64,000 nucleotides of DNA from positions 7,145,624 to 7,209,623 of the forward strand of contig NC_087071.1 in assembly GCF_963678635.1 (NCBI RefSeq), in the 5' to 3' direction. This document shows, one piece after another, positions 34,621-47,519 of this stretch. The notes under the pieces were generated by a model. That model made no database searches and was not told the origin of the DNA. It saw only the letters and a program-made list of their open reading frames with translations. Source of the DNA: Symsagittifera roscoffensis. Its lineage: Eukaryota > Xenacoelomorpha > Acoela > Convolutidae. How positions within the stretch are numbered: position 1 is the first letter of the stretch; each line of letters opens with the position of its first letter. The position numbers were made by a program, and so were the translations under genes.

Positions 34621-36110
34621 AGACAATTCTGCTTTAATTTTACTTGTAGCAGTAGGGACAAACAATTCATTTTCTTTCAGTCGCATCCCATCCTGAAAAA
34701 ATTGGGAGATGTTTTTTCCTATTTCAAGATATCTTCTGCATTTATCCAAGCTTTGTAATCCTTCTTAACGTTTTCATGTTGTTTCTTTGCATTTCGCGAT
34801 CATGGCACTCTGTTTTGGATGCCCTTACCCAGCTTCTTTCACAAGATTTCACTGATATTAGGAAGTGTTTCGAGTCTGCTTTTCTCTCTAACTAAAGACT
34901 CTAGGGCAGAGAGCTGACATCAGAGAGCTTTCTGCTGCTCTTTTTTGGTTCAGCGACAGTACGTGTCCAATATATATTGTTTTTGTTTCTAAACTTTTTG
35001 CAGGAAAAAAATTGAGACGGAGATGCTATCATTTCATTCCTATCTTGATTTTTTCACTGCATTTTTTGTTTTTCTTGAACTACTCAGATTTGGAACCTCG
35101 AGAAAAACCGATATAATTTTTCTGGCCAATATTGGAATGACTTGCATTCCGTTTGTTCGAGTATCTCAACATGCAGTTGTTCAAGAGTTTTGCTTTCACA
35201 CAGGTTTAGACTACTAAATCTCTGCCTTTTCTGGATATTTACTCTTGATCAGTTGGAGCAAATAACCATTCCTTGACGCCCTGTCCAAATGATAGGATTC
35301 AAACTCTTGTTTTTACTTAACCCAGCTTCCTCTTACATTGATATAGTATCCTAAAATTATTGAGGCCTAAATTGAAGTTGTTCTCGTCATATAACGACAT
35401 CATTTTAATCCTCCAATTCATTGTCTAGTGCGAACACGGAACTCAGAATCGTTCCTTCATCAAAAACGGATATGTGATTGCTTTTAACTGACACCTTTCA
35501 AATTTTGCGCTACAATGGAAACATGTTTCCCTAGCTTTTTACTTTCGATACCAAACGTTTCTCGGAGTTTTCCTTCTGTTAGCTTTGTAGTTGATCTGCA
35601 AGAGCAATCACCATAAAGCTGTACAATACTGAAGATAATGAGTCCCATCTCTTTTTTCTAGGTTTCATTACCTCCAAGCTTACTCTCAATGCTATACTCT
35701 AATCACTATTAAAACTTTGATATCCATTTTAGAGAATTTCATTGAAAGTTCTGGTAAAAATTTTTTCTTAAAGCCACACATTTTCACCCAAAATTACTGA
35801 CTTAAGAAAACTGGTAGCTTTTTCTGCACTTGAAAAGCATTTCCTGTGCCAGGTCCTTCGACAAGTGTTCTGCAATTTTTTGTTCCTTCAAAGAAACCCT
35901 AATTTTTTTGGACTCTTGCCCTTAACTGAAAGGCATCGTCAACTGCTATTTTAGGTCGAAAGTTACATTAAGTCTCGTCAAGCAGTTAACTCGTAAGTCA
36001 GAGTTTTTCATCAGATCAATTTCCTGGGGCGTTTTCTTAGCACTCAGACTAGAAATTTGTTATCATGTGTTTTTAGTTTCCCTAGTTTCGCTAGTTTTGT
36101 CAATCAATGG
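34620..36110 (-). pseudogene. Decayed coding-like region, identity unknown
   Basis: The minus strand shows stretches with protein-like composition in changing frames, for example DLMKNSDLRVNCLTRLN, VSLKEQKIAEHLSKDLAQEM, RSTTKLTEGKLRETFGIE and KKLGKHVSIVAQNLK. Stops and frameshifts separate them. Lys/Glu-rich helices with regular hydrophobic spacing make chance unlikely, but no domain is recognised. It may be a relic of a host gene or a transposon ORF. Confidence 0.35.
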
Positions 36111-37044
36111 TTTAAAAAGATCAACTAATTGGGTTCAGTTCAAAATTTTGTTCAGTTTTTTCCCCTTTATCATAGGTAACATTTTTTTAAAAAGCCGCAA
36201 TCGTTAGCCGTATTTTTGGTGAATGTGACTCTGATGAACTGAAGCCAGTTTTATCAGTATTTAAAGCAGGGTCAATCGTTTACTTTAGCGCTCAGCGCTT
36301 AAGTGAGTTGTTTTCATTTTAGAATCAAAATTGGCAAAAATCTTGCATGATCTAAGTTGGAAAAAAAAACGTTTTTTTTTGCAGTTCAAAAACAATGATC
36401 TGGAAAAGATACTTATGAAGATAATTTTTAATTGTTTTTTTTTGGTGAATTTTCTTCCGAATGCAAATTTTCCAAGAATCTTGCAGAATCTTCTCAAGAA
36501 TTTTATTCACTTAACCACTTAGTGAAAAACTGATTTTATGCTTAAATTACATGTAGAATGCATTTAGAAATCGCCCGATTCCGTTAAAATCTTTGTTTTT
36601 TTTTCAAAAAAAATCTTTGTTATCATTAAAAACTTTTTTGGTCAACATTTTTTAAATTATTTTACTCAAAAACAATCATTTAAATCAGTCACAATATTTT
36701 TTGAAATTTAATTTAACCATAAAAAAATATCATAACTGCAGTGTTTTTGAGCATCTTTCATCTTGGAAGAATAATCGGCAAAGAGTGAATTAAGAAGCAA
36801 TGCTTATTACAAATTCAGCCAAAAAGATTGAAATATATTTTGTAGAAAAATGCGAAATCTTGCTTATTTCTTGTCAGAGGAAAAAAAATTTGCAAACACG
36901 TTTTTTTTCTTGGAACTTCCCTAGAAATTGCATATAAAACTTTTGGAAAGTGGCAACGGCTGTGTCATACATTATCTTCGGCGCGAAATGTTTTTGATGA
37001 ATGAAGATTCGTTCTTTCAATGGGACGAATACTTAACATAAACA
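36111..37044. other. AT-rich stretch, nothing recognised
   Basis: Homopolymer-rich DNA up to the foldback element. Short overlapping frames on both strands near 36.3-36.5 kb look like shadows of low-complexity sequence. Confidence 0.5.
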
Positions 37045-37046
37045 TA

Positions 37047-38526
37047 CCCGCATCGCGTTTCAAGCGTTAATAATCGATCATATTACGATTTTAGTGCCAG
37101 TCTTACTAAAACTGAGAAACAATTGATTTTAATCAATTTTTAATCGGTTAAATTCTTTCTTTTTAAGATCTAAATATAATTAATTATAATCCATTATAAT
37201 CAATTATAAATGATTTTAATCCCTTCTGTTTACACAATTTGTCTTCAAAGTTGCATCTAAATTGTCCATAATTTATGCTTTTGGTAGACGTTGGTTCCTA
37301 TGAAAAATGACGAAAAAATTATTAATGTTTTCCAATCAATTCAAATTTTTTTAATGCTTTTTATTTCTTCCCCATTACAGTTGTTTTGTGATGCATATTT
37401 TAAGCTTTTTAATCACCAAAACATCAGCAAATTGATTTATTTTCATGATTGATTCGGAAGTTTTGTTTTTCATCTACTGCGAGAATCTTTCCACTAGTAT
37501 GAAAGGATCTCTATAAAACCATTGTTTCGAGGTGAACCTTTGCTTTCAGATGAACCAAAGTGTTCAAGAGATCTCTCTTTTAGAGATTTTTTTATTGACA
37601 CAAAAATAATAACCCATAAGAAAAAAATTCGATTAAAGGTTTCAAACAAGAATCGAATTTTTTTCTTATGGGTTATTAGTTTTGTGTCAAAAAAACTCTA
37701 AAAGCCCTTAGAATTAATTATAATCGATTATAGTCGATTATAATCTCTTATTTTGCTAAAATTTTGTCAATTCAAAGTTTGAGTTGACAAAATTTTAGCA
37801 AAGTAAGAGATTATAATCAACTATAATCGATTATATTTGATTCTAAGGGCTTTTAGAGTTTTTTGACACAAAACTAATAACCCATAAGAAAAAAATTCGA
37901 TTCTTGTTTGAAACTTTAATCGAAATTTTTTCTTATGGGTTATTATTTTTGTGTCAATAAAAAAATCTCTAAAAGAGAAATCTCTTGAACACTTTGGTTC
38001 ATCTGAAAGCAAAGGTTCACCTCGAAACAATGGTTTTATAGAGATCCTTTCATACTAGTGGAAAGATTACCGCAGTAGATGAAAAATAAAACTTCCGAAT
38101 CAATCATGAAAATAAATCAATTTGCTGATCTTTTGGTGATTAAAAAGCTGAAAATATGCATCACAAAACAACTGTAATGGGGAAGAAATAAAAAGCATTA
38201 AAAAAATTTGAATTGATTGGAAAACATTAATAACTTTTTCCTCATTTTTCATAGGAACCAACGTCTGAACTGGCAAAATTTTAGCAAAATAAGAGATTAT
38301 AATCGACTATAATCGATTATAATTGACTATAACGGCTTTTTGAAAGAACTATAATCAATTATAATCGATTATAAGAGATTATAATCTCTTGGAAAATATC
38401 ACGATTATAATCAAATATAAATCTTTTAAACACCTAATTTTGGTAATTATAATCAATTATAATTGTCAAAAAATCATCGTAATAATCCGTTATAATCGAT
38501 TATTTACGCCTAAATTTGAATGCGGG
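37047..38526. mobile_element. TA-flanked foldback-type element, 1.48 kb
   Basis: Ends read TA|CCCGCAT and ATGCGGG|TA. Inside them, degenerate terminal inverted repeats continue (GCGTTAATAATCGAT left, ATCGATTATTTACGCC right). The interior is rich in TATAATCGATTATAATC motifs and encloses a 981-bp palindrome. A TA duplication fits the Tc1/mariner-type target, but no transposase is present. It ends about 40 bp before the exon at 38565. Confidence 0.65.
37286..38266. repeat. Near-perfect 981-bp palindrome
   Basis: AGACGTTGGTTCCTATGAAAAATGA at the left is mirrored by the inverse ending GGAACCAACGTCT at the right, and the arms match throughout with few mismatches. The centre is at about 37776 (TCAAAGTTTGA). 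Each arm holds its own 95-bp hairpin (37595-37690 and 37863-37957) built around AATAACCCATAAGAAAAAA and its inverse. A transcript would form long double-stranded RNA. Confidence 0.9.
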
Positions 38527-38564
38527 TAAGCTTTATTTTGAAAATAAGCTTTCTATTTTTTCAG

Positions 38565-38916
38565 AGCTGCTAAAATCTACCATCATTTGAAAAACACGGA
38601 TCCAGAACGATTGATAAACTACCTAGAAGCAAATGAGGAAAATTTCAACTTGAAAGAATTTTGGACCGCTTTTGTCAAAGTTGAGGTTTCAGAGTTCAGC
38701 GAATTTATTTCACTGGACCCACACCGTAAGCTTATGGGCAACATGTGGGCAGAAAAGTTGTCGGAAGTTGATGAAAAAGACATGAAAAAATGTACTCGAG
38801 CTACAGAAGAAGGAATGATTGACTCTGATTGTGATCAGCCAGGTGTTGGGGTGCTTTGTGAATATGACTTAACGTTAGAACATGATTTGATTTTAAGAGC
38901 TATTCCAGGAAATTAA
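38565..38916 (+). CDS. Putative terminal exon of an unrecognised protein
   Basis: It follows an ideal nematode acceptor (CTATTTTTTCAG, ending 38564) and stays open for about 117 codons to TAA, ending AIPGN. The protein is acidic and helix-prone (PERLINYLEANEENFNLKEF, EFSEFISLDPHRK). No ATG lies at its start, so a 5' exon must lie upstream, possibly beyond the foldback element at 37.0-38.5 kb. No family recognised. The clean frame and splice site favour a real exon. Confidence 0.45.
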
Positions 38917-40378
38917 TTTATTCATATCTGAAATTAAATTTCCAGTTGAATTATTTTTCTCAATTAACAGCATCGTTTCCCGGAAGTCAAGTGTGAGTTG
39001 ATAGGTTCTCCCAATCGTCGAAAAATCATCACCGCGAAAACTTTCTCTTTCGTTTCAACAATTTTTCGCGCCTTTTTTCCTGATTCACTCGGGTTAGTTT
39101 TTTCGTTTTTCTGATACGTCTTCGTGGAAGTTCTGCAAATTATGCTATCGAGTGTTTTCTAAGACTTCAAAGCAAATGAAACTATTAAAGACTAAGCTTC
39201 TGCAAACCATTCAGAGTTTCGTTTATTTAACATGAAAAAATATTTGACAGAAGAGTTTTCATTATCTTGGTCTTACAAAGATCCGCTCAACTAAGTGTGC
39301 AGTACTGAGAGTATTCACACAATAGTATGTTTTGTATAATTTTTTTCAGACAATTCATCTTAAAATACTGAAAATATATAAACTTGAATAGTTTATACCC
39401 AAAACTTTGAAAAAGCAAAAAAAAAATTCAAAATTTTATTTTTAAATTCTTTCCAGAGGTTCGCGACAACTTTGAGTAATCTACAGATCTAGCTCGTTCA
39501 TTTTTGAAAATCTCTCGCATTTCTTCTGCTTGCGCAATCTAACCAAAACTGAGGTTCGAACCTGTCATAAGTTTTTCGTTTTGCGTCTTCATTCCTCAAA
39601 AAAATCAGAGGAAAATGAAATGGTTTCAAAATTTAAAATTCAAATGTCAGTAACCCTAACAGAAAATGATAACTTCGTCTCTAACAGAAAAACGTTAGGA
39701 AAAAACATTCACCTAATTTAAACTGATCCTTAAGGTTTACCTTTGACCTTTAGGGTTAGGGTTTTCTTCGTAATATAGATTTGCCGCATATCTTAATAAA
39801 ACGTGTCTATTGACCGATGTGTCAGTTTTTTTTCAAATCTCGAATCAAATTTTGTGATCAACAAATTAGAATTATCAATATTTGATCTCAATTTTTCAAG
39901 GATTACCCTTTCAATTAGGCTGAAAATGTCTAACAATCTTCGAAGACGCTTCTATTTATTTCTACCATCTAATGGAGCCAGGATCTTTATCCTACTTAAA
40001 TTTATGCCAAAGAGTTATTGGAAAACAAACCAGCAAAAAAAGTTACAATCAACATAAAGATGTCTCATAGGGTTAGGTAGAAACACATTTTGAAGTAAAA
40101 ACACTTTGTATAAGATGGGACCGAAATACAAAACACAGATCAAAACAAAGCGTGCAAGAATCATAATCAGTGAGTTTAAAAAAAAGATTAAAATTATTAG
40201 ACCAACAACTTTCGAATCAATTTCTGATGAAACAGAAATAATCAAATGTCCTGTTAAAAAACAAGAGAAAAAATTATGAAAACATGTGATTTTCAAACTA
40301 CCATGAAGGCCAACCAATCAAACATAAAATGAACTAAAGATTTTTAATTAAGCATTTAGAAATAAAAAAGAAAATGAG
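38917..40378. other. AT-rich stretch, nothing recognised
   Basis: Small frames at 39530-39721 and 39803-40057 lack domain signal. Confidence 0.5.
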
Positions 40379-40380
40379 TA

Positions 40381-41100
40381 CAGTGCTGATTTAAATTAAC
40401 CGGACAAAACGCGTTAAACTGGAAATTTAAAACACGTTTTTCTCAAATTGGGTTGAGTTTAGGTGAAAACTTATGAAGACAAAACTTGCTAAGAGTTTTA
40501 GCAGAATTAATAAGGTGTAATTTGTTTTGCGAAGGTCGGGTCCGAAATTTTACCCCAAAAATGGGTCATTTTGGCTTTTCTTAGTTAATCGAAAATTGCG
40601 CCAAAAATACCCAGTCGATCACAGACATAATTATATCAAAGTGAGCCCCTTAAGTAGACCATCAAACTTTCAGAGGGGTATTTTCTCCCAAAAAATTGCA
40701 AACTGTTTTTAAATGTAAAGTTGGTATTTTATATAGTAAAATGACCTTTTTTGTCTATCAAACGAAAATAAATTAACTTATAGAAAATTTTGGAGATTAT
40801 ACCTTTCTTAAAATTTGTTGGGCTACTTAAGGGCTCACTTTGATATAACTATGTCTGTGATCGACTGGGTATTTTTGGCGTAATTTTTGATTAACTATAA
40901 AAACCAAAATGACCATTTTTGGGGTAAAATTTCGGACCCGACCTTCGCAAAACAAATTACACCTTATTAATTCTCCTAAAACTCTAAGCAAGTTTTGCCT
41001 TCATAAGTTTTCACCTAAACTGGTGAAAAACGGGTTGAGAAAAACGGGTTTTATATTTCAAGTTTAACGCGTTTTGTCCGGTTAATTTAAATCAGCACTG
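40381..41100. mobile_element. MITE with Tc1/mariner-like ends, 720 bp
   Basis: The termini CAGTGCTGATTTAAATTAACC and its inverse are flanked by TA (40379-40380 and 41101-41102). Long terminal inverted repeats of about 280 bp include CCGGACAAAACGCGTT, GGTCGGGTCCGAAATTTTACC and GTCGATCACAGACATA. The CAGTGCTG start resembles Tc1-family ends. There is no transposase; the central 150 bp are unique. It probably moved with a transposase supplied in trans. Confidence 0.85.
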
Positions 41101-41102
41101 TA

Positions 41103-41640
41103 GAAATGATTCGCATGCATTTGGAAACAACCTCTTTTCAGTTGCCTGACTGCAAGATACCTACATTAAAAGAGAAACATTTTTTCTTTCTCTCTTTTTC
41201 AAAGATTTTTTGACCCCAAAAATTTCAATACAAAAATTTGTCGCTCGGAAAATTCTTATCTTATGAAGTGTAAAAAAATGAACTCAAGAACTGCTGTTTG
41301 ATGTCGAATTAAATAATTGTTTTCCGTATCCGCTAGTTACATTAAGTTCTGCTTCAAGTCATTTTTCAATTTTGCTGAAAGTTGATGCATTCACCCCTGG
41401 ACGGAAACAACCAGCTTAAAGTTACGAACTTTCCTGTAAATTATAGTGGGAAAATAGTGATTTCAAGTTGCCAGCTCGATTGATTTTTCTTTTCTCTTTC
41501 TTTCTCATTTTCAATTTCAAGATTTCAATATTGGTTGTTAAAAATGATGTTTCTGCACTCATAACAGAGCATTGATCAAATTTCGCAATTAAGCAGAATA
41601 GCAAAACAGCGAAACAGAGCGTGAATGATCGAAAACCGTT
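41103..41640. other. AT-rich stretch, nothing recognised
   Basis: No supported ORF or repeat. Confidence 0.5.
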
Positions 41641-42100
41641 GAAACCATAACAAAAACAAAACAAAAAAACTACGACATCAATAACTACAGTCAGCTGGAG
41701 TCGAAATTGAACAACTTGGTATCCATGTTTATTACGACCTCCCTCGGTATGTATATCGGGATTGCAGACCGTAAAAACTTGATTTGGACGACCAAAAAAT
41801 TAATCAAAAGAATATTCAAACCGCTCAAGTTTTGCTTCAAATTGGGTGAAAAATCTCGTGTCGGGATTTAATGTTGTAACTAAAGAAGGAAAGAACGACG
41901 TTGCGTGTGGTTATATTGGAGTAGCGGTGAAATGTCTGCATATCGCTAAAATGAGCAGAAACTCACAATTTGTTAAACTGTTAAAATTTTCTCGGACTTT
42001 TGAAGCATCTGAATTGAAGTTTCATTTAAAAAAATTTAAAATTGATCCAAAAAATTCAGTTAAGATGATAAAACTTTGCATCATTTGTGCATACAAGTAA
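41640..42100 (+). pseudogene. Coding-like fragment, unknown
   Basis: An open frame of about 70 codons reads NYSQLESKLNNLVSMFITT and on through IWTTKKLIKRIFKPLKF, closing at TAA near 41870. A second frame overlaps it and continues (VACGYIGVAVKCLHIAKM, then a Lys-rich tail) to 42100. No ATG start is convincing. The pair looks like one gene broken by a frameshift. No domain recognised. Confidence 0.3.
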
Positions 42101-42554
42101 CATTAATTTTCAAAACCAACACTCAATTTTCAGCCTGAACATGACAATAAAAAAGCAGATTCAGAGCGGGTGTTGCCACATTTTCTAGGGATTCGAATGC
42201 CTAACTACCCTAAGCGGTCCCCTTTGGTACTATTTTAAGACCTGTATTTTCGGCAGGCTAACAAAATTGTTTTCAAGGGGGCTGCGCAAACCAAAAAACG
42301 CAATTTTTTCATCAAAAATTTCAAAAAAGTGCCTGCTTAAAATATTTTTTTGGCCTGATATTTCAAAAATTTGGCTGCGGCGCAAAAACTTGACCGCAAC
42401 AAGATCTTTGGGAGACCTCGGGAAGTCAATTTAGTCTACCTAAAAACTAGGTGGACGCACTGTTTGTAACGTTTTTGAAAAACCCAACCCTCGATCCACC
42501 CCTGATATATAAGTCCTGTTTTTCGAAACTTTGCTGTCTGCTGCTTTTTGGGTA

Positions 42555-42880
42555 TGAAACGGGTAAAATTTAGCCTTGGAACCGGGTATTGAATGGAAAC
42601 ATGCCGACGTGGAAGAGATTTTTCAGGTCTACAATCTGAAAATCGGAATGAGTCCAACAGATTGTCTACAAAAGATTAAATATACAATATATGGATAAAA
42701 CGGCCTGACCAAACAATAAGACTCGTATGGCGGAAGAAATCAAATTTACAGAAAAAAAATTGAATTAATCAAAATTGACTTCAGACGATTTGACGGCTGG
42801 TTAGAAAACAAAGAAGATTTCACCGTCCACGCAGCCTTCTATCTCTTCGAAAATTAGTTTGATTAGTTAGAACACGGCTC
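42555..42880 (+). pseudogene. Coding-like fragment, unknown
   Basis: The plus strand contains EPGIEWKHADVEEIFQVYNL, then after breaks RRFDGWLENKEDFTVHAAFY. Composition is protein-like, with stops between. Not recognised. Confidence 0.25.
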
Positions 42881-43650
42881 GAGTCAATACGACAACCCGA
42901 TTTTTTAGGCAGCGCTTAAAACTCAGAAATGATTTTTGATTTACACGAAGCCTCAGAAAAAAAATTATTTTCCTTCAACTCTGCACTACTTAATTGTCGA
43001 GACTCCCACCCACTGCAACACAAATTGACTTATTTATAGACACCCTAGAAAATTTATTAATCTAATTTGGCACAATTTTGTCAGAATATTTAAATTGATT
43101 GAACCAAATTTGCAGGATATCCCTGATAAATCGAAGTCTGAAATTAATCTTAACATAAAATTAATCTTAACATGAGAACACAGAGCACACGCGTTGAAGA
43201 ATTAGCCTTGAAACCCTCCTAAAGGACAGTAAATCTGTTTTCATCTAGCAAACTAAAAAACAAATCCAACATACATCAAAGATACTGGTTTTAAAACTGA
43301 ACCTATAATTGCAAACAGAAGAATTATAAACCATTCACTCATCTGGTTTTCACAAATGAATTGCAATAATTTTTTTTCTTAAACAGAAAAAATCAAAATA
43401 ACCACTTGGTTGAATATATATGCTGCTACAAAACGGAGTTACTGTATCAAATTAAAAATCAGCTACTACAGCGGCGTGTAAATATTGAAATACGTCCTTT
43501 ATAAATTTGAAAGATCCAATAAAAGTAATAAGGTTGAAAAAAAGTCTCGAAAAGAACTAATGAATCTATCAATAGGATTTTTTCGTGTTCCTCTATCAAA
43601 AAAATTCAAAATTTTTGTTTAGATTTAATTTTTCTCAACTTTAGGTTTAA
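42881..43650. other. AT-rich stretch, nothing recognised
   Basis: No supported ORF or repeat. Confidence 0.5.
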
Positions 43651-43675
43651 ATTGTTCTATTTAATGTTTTCCCTC

Positions 43676-43703
43676 TTCCTCTGTCCCGCTCTCCCTCTCT
43701 TTC

Positions 43704-43734
<31 letters not shown>

Positions 43735-43812
43735 CCCTCTTTCTCTCTCCTTCTGCTCTACCTATCTCCTCTTCTGTTCTCTCTCTACTCTCTCTCTCTA
43801 TCTATCTATCTA

Positions 43813-43848
<36 letters not shown>

Positions 43849-43895
43849 TCTCTCCTCCTTGTTTTTCTCTCTCTTTCTCTCTATCTCGCTCATTC
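43676..43895. repeat. CT-rich microsatellite (CTCTCT / CTAT)
   Basis: About 220 bp of CT dinucleotides with interspersed CTAT tetranucleotides and CCCTCTTT variants. The Leu/Ser-rich open frame across it is an artefact. Confidence 0.95.
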
Positions 43896-43897
43896 CA

Positions 43898-44310
43898 CTT
43901 ATACATGGGATCACTAGCTACACATTGGGCTTATGGTTTTACACTGAGGTCATAAATTATGCACAGCGATCATTAGCTATACGTAGGGATTATTAGTTGT
44001 ACATATGGATCATCAGTTGTACATATGGTTCACTGTTTATAGGCAAAGACTGTTAGTTATACATAAGGGTCATTAGGTATCAATATTTACTCATAGGGTC
44101 ACTAGTTCTACATAGGGATCATTGGTCATACATGGGGATCATTAGTTAGATATAGGGATCATTTTTCATAAATCATTTATATTAGATAGGGATCATTACT
44201 TATGCATATGGAATATTGGTTAAACGCAAGGATCAATAGATTTATGTACGGATCCTTAGCTGTATATAGGAATCATAGATTATACCTAGCGATCATATGA
44301 ATAATTGAAA
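43898..44310. repeat. Degenerate 20-bp minisatellite
   Basis: Around 20 diverged copies of a unit close to GGGATCATTAGTTATACATA, with GGATCA(T/C)TAG the best preserved part. Stray copies continue at about 44396-44460 after a poly-A interruption. Confidence 0.85.
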
Positions 44311-47300
44311 AAATCGAAAAAAAAAATTGATAAAAAAAAAGAAAAAAAAGGAAAGAAAGTTTTGCCGAAAAAATTTTTGGCGCAAAATTTACTCATTGGG
44401 ATCAATTGGTATACATAGAAATGGATCAGTAGGTATGAAATACCCAATGATCCCTGTAGGAATCACACCCCCAATGTGGCTATATGGCTTCTACAAAAAA
44501 ACTTGTCTTTAAAAGTTTTCTGAGCTGCTTAACTGTCATATTTAGGCTTCACACAAAAGACACTTTCTCATTTTTTGTTCTTTGTGTGAAAAGTTGTGGC
44601 TGGACTGAGTTATGCGCCGAAACTTTTGCATTTTTGCATCAAAAATTTTTTCGGAACATTTTTTGTGAGCCTATATTTGTGCAGAAAAATTCTGATTTTT
44701 TATTAGTTACCTGGGATTGTTGAGGTTGTGCCTAGCACTTGTTCAGGCCTGGTTTGCAAGTTTTTTTTTCTGAGACTTCATGCATCAGACTTCATACCCT
44801 ATCTATGAGGGTTACTGGATGGCTCCGCCCAAGAAGTGCGGGGTTGTCCTGGTTTCTTTTTGAGTTCCTTGCAGGAAATCTAAAGTTTTCCCCTGGCTGT
44901 GTAACCTGGGTATCATCCAAAAGTTTTCCGCCAATTCTATTCTGCTTAGCCATCTTCTCTCCTTGCATTATGTTTTTAAAGCTTATTTCTATATACGCTT
45001 TAATAAGTTTTTAGAAATACTTGGGCTTAGAGACTGCATGAGCGACTGATCAAAACTATATATCACAGTCCACGGTTGTGAAAAAAATACTTCATTTCTT
45101 TTTCCAAACACTTGAATGAGAGCAGAAACTTACGAAGAAGTATCATTAAAAATGGATTGCAGCTCAAAAGAAATCCAAATATTTTGAGAGCAGTTCTTCT
45201 ATGAGTAGTGCAAGAGCGCAGACAATGTGTTCAAAAAAACTTGAAGATACTGGGATTATCAGGTTTTTTTAAAGTTTTTATATATCATTACCAACAAGAT
45301 CGTGTTTATTCGGTACATTGGAAGACTCAGTTTAGCGAACTTTTCGTCATTCAACTATAAGTTGATAAACTTGGCGTATAAAGCCAAACACTTCTTTATA
45401 CGTCCTTGTGGTGCCGATAAAACTGAGTTTCAGGATAAAGTATCAAAACCAATTCAAGGAAACTAAAACAATATAATTTCATTGCAAAATTTTAGATGTA
45501 CCCTGAAAATTTTCAATAAAATTTTCCTTGAATTTGTAGACTCCAGTTTCGCAATCGGTTTGGTATTCAAACCCATGCGCAAGAAATGATCATGTAATCC
45601 TTTGTCTCCATCTTATTTTTCTGAATGAAAAAAAAACTGTTAATTAATGTCAAATAAACTGAATTCGAATGTGATCCAATTGGACTCAATCGGTTTGAAA
45701 ATATGTACGAACAGACTGTGTTACTTGAATTCTATCAAGTTTAACAAGGTTAAGCTTAGTACAATAGAAATTTAAAATTAACTTAAATCCAAATTGTATC
45801 TGTAGATTCGCCATTCTATGTTGCTAGGCGGCTTTTTCTAAAAAAAAATCGGTTTTGAAAAAATTTCAGGCTCATCTTATCTTTTGAAAACAACGACTCA
45901 ACTAAGTATGGCGCAACAAAAAAAATCATTTTCATGATCAAACATCTTTCATTTTGCTCACAGCAAACAAGACCGCCTTCTGAATTCGGTATTTTCGATT
46001 TGATACTGATTTTGACACTTTTGCCGCATAATAATTTTTTGCTTAGATACCCAGATAACAGCTATCCAAAAAAAAGATTGCTTCAGTGGATTTCGAATTT
46101 TACTTCAACAAATTGATCCAAATTTGATCTCCAAATTGACTTAAAATTTAAACAGCTGTATTATTGCTAGAAAAATTTCAAATTTGATTAGACAGTACAA
46201 TGGGTCATAAAATCATATGATGATTTTACCAAACTTCTAAACTGTGGCAAAAGTCTCCAAGGGTGCTGATTTTTTGGCTTTTAATAAGCCATGCACCATC
46301 CAGGCATAGAACAAATGCATAAGGAAAAAAGATTTTTTAAACGTTTTCGAACAACGTTATCCTGAGAAACGGAAACTTAATGATTTTCTGGAAAAATAAC
46401 TTTTGAGAACTTAATTGAAACGGAAAAAATGATCATTGGGGGCAATTTCAAAACTACTCAAAATTGTGGTCAGAGTTTCGTGGGATTTTCATGTTACCAA
46501 AAATGGTTTTTTTTGGTAACTGTACGAAAACGTTTTTTAACTTTTACGTATTTCAATTCAGTAAAACTGCAAAATGTTTCATCGCTAACATTTTTTTCAA
46601 GTATTTTTCTATAACCTAATCAGCTTCACTACATCCATTCATCAGCTTTTTCACACAAATCAACCCTACCGTAAGACAAAACTACTGTTGTGATTACATG
46701 TTTACGTACCATTTTTTCTAAAGTAGTCCGTAGTATTTTTTGAACAGCAGCCCGTGTTTTTAATAAAAGAATAAAAGTGTAGAGCGATGCTACAGAGGCA
46801 ACTATATCTACCCCAAATCAAAAAACCGTTAGTTTGAGGTACATAATGATCAATAATCCGTTGTGAGGTACACCCAAAAAATACAAAAAATGACAGCTTT
46901 TCTTTGTATTTGCTTAACATCTCAGTTGGTGGCAATTTCCCCTATTTTTTTTTATTTGATTCGTTATAATAAATAGTCTTTGTGTAAAAGGTTCCTAAAA
47001 GTGTAATACTTGAAAACAATTACGATCACCAGAGAACACTTCATCTTAACCGCTGATTGACCATCACGAACGAAAATGCCCGCAAATAAATTTTTGAAGA
47101 CTGCACATGAAAATTTCCCTGGACAAAAGTTAGTAATAACAAAAATTCAACGTTGATTGCCATAAAGTTTGATTGCCAATTAATAGCTTACAAGGAATCA
47201 GAAAAATGGTTTTCAATCAAACAGAGTAAAAACATTTCATTCTCTTATAAGCGTTTGCTGTAGACAGTATTAGATTATGCGATAAATTATGATTGATTAT

Positions 47301-47519
47301 AATAGATTGTAGCAGTAACCTTTAACCTTTTATAGAGCCACAGCCTATATTTTTCTGCAGTCTTCATGTATAATCAAAACTTGAACAATGCAATCAATAA
47401 TGAGATCTATATTTGGTTTGTTAGAATAGTTGTATTGTTGTTCCGACCCCTTTGAAAAAAGGTAGGAATTTTGTATTCTGGCGTGCTTTGGTTTTAAAAA
47501 ACTTTTTTTTCAGATACCA
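44311..47519. other. AT-rich stretch, no gene supported
   Basis: Apart from stray minisatellite units near 44.4 kb, only short frames without domain signal (e.g. 44484-44723, 44739-45014, 45934-46116). The 44.5-45.0 kb part is less AT-rich and could hold an exon, but nothing is recognisable. Confidence 0.5.

Noticed and set aside
43652-43996. Leu/Ser-rich 114-codon frame
   Set aside because: It translates the CT microsatellite.
43898-44310. Regularly spaced repeats considered as a CRISPR-like array
   Set aside because: The units are contiguous and diverged with no spacers, and the DNA is eukaryotic.
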